This document shows positions 13,476 to 15,804 of a stretch of 15,804 nucleotides of DNA, one piece after another; the first letter of the stretch is position 1, and every line of letters begins with the position of its first letter. Location: contig DATKKM010000035.1 in the NCBI GenBank assembly GCA_035542855.1, forward strand, positions 1 to 15,804, in the 5' to 3' direction. The position numbers were made by a program, and so were the translations under genes. The notes below the pieces were generated by a model that saw only the letters and a list, made by a program, of their open reading frames with translations, did not search any database and was not told the origin of the DNA. This DNA is from DATKKM01 sp035542855 (GTDB lineage: Bacteria > Chloroflexota > Dehalococcoidia > SM23-28-2 > RBG-16-64-32).

Positions 13476-14222
13476 CTAGGCGCGGGCCGGCTCGGGCGCC
13501 TTGATCCCCAGAGTCTCGATCGCCTTGCGCTGGGCCGCGAAGAGCTCCTGCAACCCCTCCTCGCAGAGGTCGAGCAGGCCGTTCATTTGCTCGCGGGAGA
13601 AGGGGTGGCTCTCGCCCGTGCCCTGCACCTCAACCAGGTCGCCGGCTTCCGTGCCCACGACATTGAAGTCGACTGCCGCCCGAAAGTCCTCATCGTACGC
13701 CAGGTCCAAGAGCGCCACGCCGTCGATGATCCCGGCGCTTGTCGCCGCCACCGCACACTCGACGGGGATGCTGCTGTAGGCGCCGGACTCCACCAGCTTC
13801 TGCATCGCCTGCACCACGGCCACGTACGCGCCGGTTATCGCCGCGGTGCGGGTGCCGCCGTCCGCCTTGATTACGTCGCAGTCCACGGTGTACGTCCGCT
13901 CGCCCAGCATGTCCAGCCGCGCCACAGACCTGAGCGACCGGCCGATCAGCCGCTGGATCTCCGCCGTGCGCCCGGAGCCGGCCGCGCGCTCCCGGGATGT
14001 GCGAGTGTGGGTGGAGCGCGGAAGCATCCCGTACTCCGCCGTGATCCAGCCGGAGCCGGTGCCCATGGCGAAGCGCGGTATGCGGTCTTCCACGGTGACC
14101 GCGCAAAGCACGGTCGTTCCCCCCATCGTGATCAGCGCGGAGCCCTCCGCGTGCGCCAGGTAGCCGGGCACGATCTCGATCGGCCGCAGTTGGTTGGGGC
14201 GCCTTCCGTCAGAACGGATCAT
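13476..14222 (-). CDS. rph: Ribonuclease PH
   Basis: RNase PH is a phosphate-dependent 3'-to-5' exoribonuclease that trims tRNA precursors down to the CCA end, working as a hexamer in the cytoplasm. The 248-residue protein matches the usual length of about 240-255. Family signatures are RSDGRRPNQLRPI at the start, EGSALITMGGTTVLCAV (26-42), AEYGMLPRSTHTR (62-74), RTAEIQRLIGRSLR (85-98), DCDVIKADGGTRTAAITGAYVA (114-135, with phosphate-binding R125) and GTGESHPFSREQM near the C-terminus. It lies 27 bp downstream of the second lipoprotein gene on the same strand but has its own TATACT box 8 nt before the ATG and no Shine-Dalgarno. The nearby tRNA-Gly encodes CCA. Confidence 0.96.
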   Translation of the reverse strand: MIRSDGRRPNQLRPIEIVPGYLAHAEGSALITMGGTTVLCAVTVEDRIPRFAMGTGSGWITAEYGMLPRSTHTRTSRERAAGSGRTAEIQRLIGRSLRSVARLDMLGERTYTVDCDVIKADGGTRTAAITGAYVAVVQAMQKLVESGAYSSIPVECAVAATSAGIIDGVALLDLAYDEDFRAAVDFNVVGTEAGDLVEVQGTGESHPFSREQMNGLLDLCEEGLQELFAAQRKAIETLGIKAPEPARA

Positions 14223-14230
14223 CGTTTCGG

Positions 14231-14236
14231 AGTATA
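14231..14236 (-). promoter_or_regulatory. -10 box of rph
   Basis: The minus strand reads TATACT, ending 8 nt before the ATG at 14222. It lies within the 10-bp palindrome AGTATATACT (14231-14240). The box sits between the lipoprotein stop and rph, so rph can be transcribed independently, with a leaderless or nearly leaderless mRNA. Confidence 0.5.
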
Positions 14237-14249
14237 TACTGCCGGCGCG

Positions 14250-14753
14250 CTACGGCTCGAGCAGCACCGGCACCTGGTGGACCATGATCGGCTGGCCGTT
14301 GGCCTCGCTGAAGTCGAACACCCAGACGCAGGCGGGCGTCTCGGTGGTGACAGTGAACGGTACGCTCTCCGAGAACGGCGCCAGCGTCTGCCCCTCGGAC
14401 GAGTGGCCGGCTGCCGACGCGATGTCGTTTCCGCCGGCGTCCTTGATGGCGATGTTGAACTGCGCCTCGAACGCGGCGATCTTGCCGGTGACGTGCAGGG
14501 GGCTCGTCACCATGTCGCTCGGCCCCGGCGAGTCAACGATGACCTGGTCGGCGGTCGCCGGGCTTGGGTTCGCTGTGCAGACGTTCTGCAGCGTGACGGA
14601 GCCCGTCGGCGTCGGGGCGTAGGTGGGCGTCGGCGTCGGACTGGCCGGCGTCGGGGTCATGGTCGGCGTGGCCGAACCGCCGCTGTCGTCGCCCCCGCAG
14701 GCGGCAGCCAGCGCCGCCACGAAGCAGAGCGCGAGGAGCGCCAGCGTCCTCAT
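14250..14753 (-). CDS. Lipoprotein with a Gmad2-type immunoglobulin-like domain (second of a tandem pair)
   Basis: A 167-residue exported lipoprotein. The signal sequence MRTLALLALCFVAALAAAC ends in a lipobox-type cysteine at residue 19. A TPTP-rich linker (about 28-50) reaches a Gmad2-like domain (about 60-167), with SPGPSDMVTSPLHVTGKI, FEAQFNIAIKDAGGN, FSESVPFTV and ACVWVFDFSEANG. Gmad2 domains are beta-sandwiches found in spore-germination and envelope proteins; a binding role is likely but the ligand is unknown. The start at 14753 is chosen over an upstream frame start because its ATG overlaps the stop of the preceding gene as ATGA and because it gives a clean signal peptide. It is a paralogue of that upstream gene. 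Confidence 0.8.
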   Translation of the reverse strand: MRTLALLALCFVAALAAACGGDDSGGSATPTMTPTPASPTPTPTYAPTPTGSVTLQNVCTANPSPATADQVIVDSPGPSDMVTSPLHVTGKIAAFEAQFNIAIKDAGGNDIASAAGHSSEGQTLAPFSESVPFTVTTETPACVWVFDFSEANGQPIMVHQVPVLLEP

Positions 14754-15181
14754 TGCCCGGACGCCAGCGGCGGCAGCAAGGTGATCGGTATGCGTATTGC
14801 GTCCGCGGGGTCGGTCTCGTTGGCCTGCGAAACCCAGAGACATGCTTGTGTCTTCTCCTCTACGCCAAACGGCACCGACTCCTGGAAGGGTACGGGCGTG
14901 CCCGTGGCGCTGGCGTGCCCCGGATAGTCCGAGATGTGTGTGCCGTCACTGCCGACGATGGCGAAGAAGAACTGCGCCTGGGACACGTTGACGGTTCCGC
15001 TGACCTGCAGCGGGCTCCTCACTTCGGCGCCGCTCTCTGGGCTGCTGACCTTGATCGTCTCCGCGGCCGCGCTGGCCCCCTGCGTGCAGACGCTCTTCAG
15101 GTCGTCCGGGACGGAGCTGCCGCCGCCCCCGCACGCCGCCAGCAGGAGCGCGCCGGCCATCGCCAGTACCGCAAGTCGCAT
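14750..15181 (-). CDS. Lipoprotein with a Gmad2-type domain (first of a tandem pair)
   Basis: A 143-residue exported lipoprotein with signal sequence MRLAVLAMAGALLLAAC and lipidated cysteine at residue 17, followed by a glycine run. The body (about 36-143) is one Gmad2-like beta-sandwich: SPESGAEVRSPLQVSGTV, then a strand pattern with SQAQFFFAIVGSDGTHI, PFQESVPFGV and ACLWVSQANE. It aligns by pattern with the following gene but lacks that gene's TPTP linker. The stop codon overlaps the start of the next gene by ATGA, so the pair is translationally coupled. The start is supported by TATGCT exactly 6 nt upstream. No enzyme motif is present; I infer an envelope-associated binding or structural role. 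Confidence 0.8.
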   Translation of the reverse strand: MRLAVLAMAGALLLAACGGGGSSVPDDLKSVCTQGASAAAETIKVSSPESGAEVRSPLQVSGTVNVSQAQFFFAIVGSDGTHISDYPGHASATGTPVPFQESVPFGVEEKTQACLWVSQANETDPADAIRIPITLLPPLASGQ

Positions 15182-15187
15182 GGGGAA

Positions 15188-15193
15188 AGCATA
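15188..15193 (-). promoter_or_regulatory. -10 box of the lipoprotein pair (leaderless start)
   Basis: The minus strand reads TATGCT followed by TTCCCC and the ATG at 15181, a 6-nt gap that puts +1 on or next to the A of the start codon. No -35 element or Shine-Dalgarno is evident. Confidence 0.45.
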
Positions 15194-15232
15194 TCCGCTG
15201 CCGCGCCCACGCGCGACGTGGTGAGCACGTGC

Positions 15233-15248
15233 CTATCTGCTAAGATAG
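15233..15248 (+). promoter_or_regulatory. tRNA-Gly -10 box within a short palindrome
   Basis: TAAGAT (15241-15246) lies 10 nt before the mature tRNA 5' end. It falls inside CTATCT-GCTA-AGATAG (15233-15248), a perfect 6+6 inverted repeat with a 4-nt loop. I find no good -35. The palindrome may be an operator or coincidental. Confidence 0.35.
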
Positions 15249-15256
15249 CGTGGCGA

Positions 15257-15331
15257 GCGGGAGTAGCTCAGTGGTAGAGCATCTGCTTCCCAAGCAGAGG
15301 GTCGCGGGTTCGAGCCCCGTCTCCCGCTCCA
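15257..15331 (+). tRNA. tRNA-Gly (anticodon CCC)
   Basis: The sequence folds as a complete cloverleaf. The acceptor stem GCGGGAG pairs with CTCCCGC, the D arm is GCTC/GAGC, and the anticodon stem TCTGC/GCAGA encloses loop TTCCCAA with anticodon CCC. A 5-nt variable loop precedes a T arm with loop TTCGAGC. The discriminator base is T and CCA is encoded (15329-15331). It decodes GGG glycine codons. The 3' end is directly followed by the region leading to a tyrosine recombinase gene, a common arrangement for integrated elements that use the tRNA 3' end as attachment site. Confidence 0.95.
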
Positions 15332-15388
15332 GATACGATTTCGGCCTCAGAGGCAACTGAATAGACCACCTCGTTTTCGGAGGCTTAG

Positions 15389-15421
15389 GGCCCTACTTCT
15401 CGGAAGAATAGGGCCATTTTG
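15389..15421 (+). terminator. Strong hairpin downstream of tRNA-Gly, probable rho-independent terminator
   Basis: GGCCCTA (15389-15395) pairs with TAGGGCC (15409-15415). Inside, TTCT pairs with AGAA around a CGGA loop with one unpaired C, giving 11 base pairs. ATTTTG follows immediately, a short T-run. It could end the tRNA transcript or insulate the integrase from it. The flanking 15332-15388 shows no gene and is less GC-rich than the rest of the window. Confidence 0.55.
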
Positions 15422-15424
15422 TTG

Positions 15425-15447
15425 TCCGGCAGGCTACCGCCTCCGGA
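15425..15447 (+). repeat. Second hairpin just upstream of the integrase gene
   Basis: TCCGG and CCGGA flank AGGC-TACC-GCCT, forming nine base pairs with one bulged C. It ends 13 nt before the integrase ATG and directly precedes its AAAGGA ribosome binding site. It has no following T-run, so a regulatory or recombination-site role is more likely than termination. That role is inference. Confidence 0.4.
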
Positions 15448-15460
15448 CGGAAAGGATCCG

Positions 15461-15804
15461 ATGATGCCTTCGAGAACAACCCGAAAGAGGTGGCAAGAAG
15501 TGAAGAAAAGGGACGTTCTCCTGGAGAACGCCGTCCGCGAATATCTCCTCCACCACGAGGACAAGAACCATTCCCGCAAGACGATCCGCTGGTACAGCGA
15601 CATGCTGGACCGCTTCGTCGCCTTCGTCGGCAAGGACGCCGTAGTCGGCGACCTAGAAGCTGACGCTGTCCGAAAGTACTTACGGGAAGTGCGCAAGCGG
15701 GAGTTCAAGCAGTTCACCCTCCACGCCTACGCGCGGACGCTGAAGACATTCCTCCTCTGGCTTGAGCGTGAGGGCTACGCAGACTCCTCCCTCGCCAAGT
15801 CGGT
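15461..15804 (+). CDS. Tyrosine recombinase/integrase, N-terminal part (truncated by window end)
   Basis: The frame is open from the ATG at 15461 to the end of the window (114 complete codons), so only the N-terminal part is visible. After a basic leader (RTTRKRWQEVKKR) comes a SAM-like core-binding domain: LLENAVREYLLHHEDK, then SRKTIRWYSDMLDRFVAFVG, then LHAYARTLKTFLLWLEREGY. This four-helix pattern is typical of phage and XerC/D-like tyrosine recombinases. The catalytic R-H-R-Y residues would lie beyond the window, so activity cannot be judged. AAAGGA 4 nt before the ATG serves as ribosome binding site. Its position 130 bp downstream of tRNA-Gly, in the same orientation, suggests the integrase end of an island extending to the right. 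A chromosomal recombinase is the alternative. Confidence 0.82.
   Translation, partial: MMPSRTTRKRWQEVKKRDVLLENAVREYLLHHEDKNHSRKTIRWYSDMLDRFVAFVGKDAVVGDLEADAVRKYLREVRKREFKQFTLHAYARTLKTFLLWLEREGYADSSLAKS

Noticed and set aside
11963..13504. 513-codon plus-strand open frame across the HIT and baeRF-like genes
   Set aside because: Out of frame with HIT and antisense to the baeRF-like gene; no recognisable motif and low-complexity composition.
14754..14843. N-terminal extension of the second lipoprotein to 14843
   Set aside because: It overlaps the first lipoprotein by 30 codons in another frame and would bury the signal peptide; the ATGA overlap at 14750-14753 is the natural start.
13587..14927. 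446-codon plus-strand open frame opposite rph and the lipoproteins
   Set aside because: Antisense to RNase PH and to a coupled lipoprotein pair; no domain pattern.

Overview
This is a high-GC, gene-dense chromosomal window from a bacterium. The gene families, the threonine/proline-rich extracellular linkers and the frequent leaderless gene starts suggest a Chloroflexota member, perhaps a Dehalococcoidia-like lineage. That assignment rests on protein style only, because no rRNA marker is present. Almost all of the sequence is coding, no intergenic gap exceeds about 205 bp, and there is no CRISPR array or insertion sequence.

Layout. (1) 1-1911, plus strand: a class III CoA-transferase-fold protein with the residues of alpha-methylacyl-CoA racemase, then a TMEM175-like potassium-channel-family membrane protein. 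(2) 1916-4647, minus strand: rsmG (16S rRNA methyltransferase), a Yip1-like membrane protein and an MFS transporter. (3) 4707-6274: a secreted CAP-domain protein (plus) converging on a sortase (minus). (4) 6477-7956, plus: an ECF sigma factor overlapping a single-pass membrane protein that is probably its anti-sigma factor. (5) 7998-8789, plus: a Gre-type transcription elongation factor fused to an N-terminal SAM-like domain of the kind found in tyrosine recombinases. (6) 8858-10651, plus: phosphoglycerate dehydrogenase (serA) with an in-frame N-terminal Cro/XRE-type helix-turn-helix, converging on a DUF1015 gene. (7) 11967-13408: a small HIT-family protein (plus) converging on a baeRF/Vms1-like release-factor-fold protein (minus). 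(8) 13476-15181, minus: two tandem Gmad2-type lipoproteins and rph (RNase PH). (9) 15257-15804: tRNA-Gly(CCC) followed by the 5' part of a tyrosine recombinase that runs off the window, probably the edge of an integrated element.

Two architectural themes recur. First, about ten starts lie 5-8 nt downstream of a TANNNT-like -10 box and lack a Shine-Dalgarno sequence, so the mRNA would begin at or next to the start codon. Operon-internal or leadered genes (rsmG, the sigma factor, the internal serA start, the CoA-transferase gene) have ribosome binding sites instead. Second, three of the four convergent gene pairs overlap by exactly one CTAG tetranucleotide that supplies both TAG stop codons.

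The most unusual items are the SAM-like/Gre fusion, the HTH-serA fusion with a palindrome inside its own promoter, the leaderless architecture, and the tRNA-adjacent integrase.
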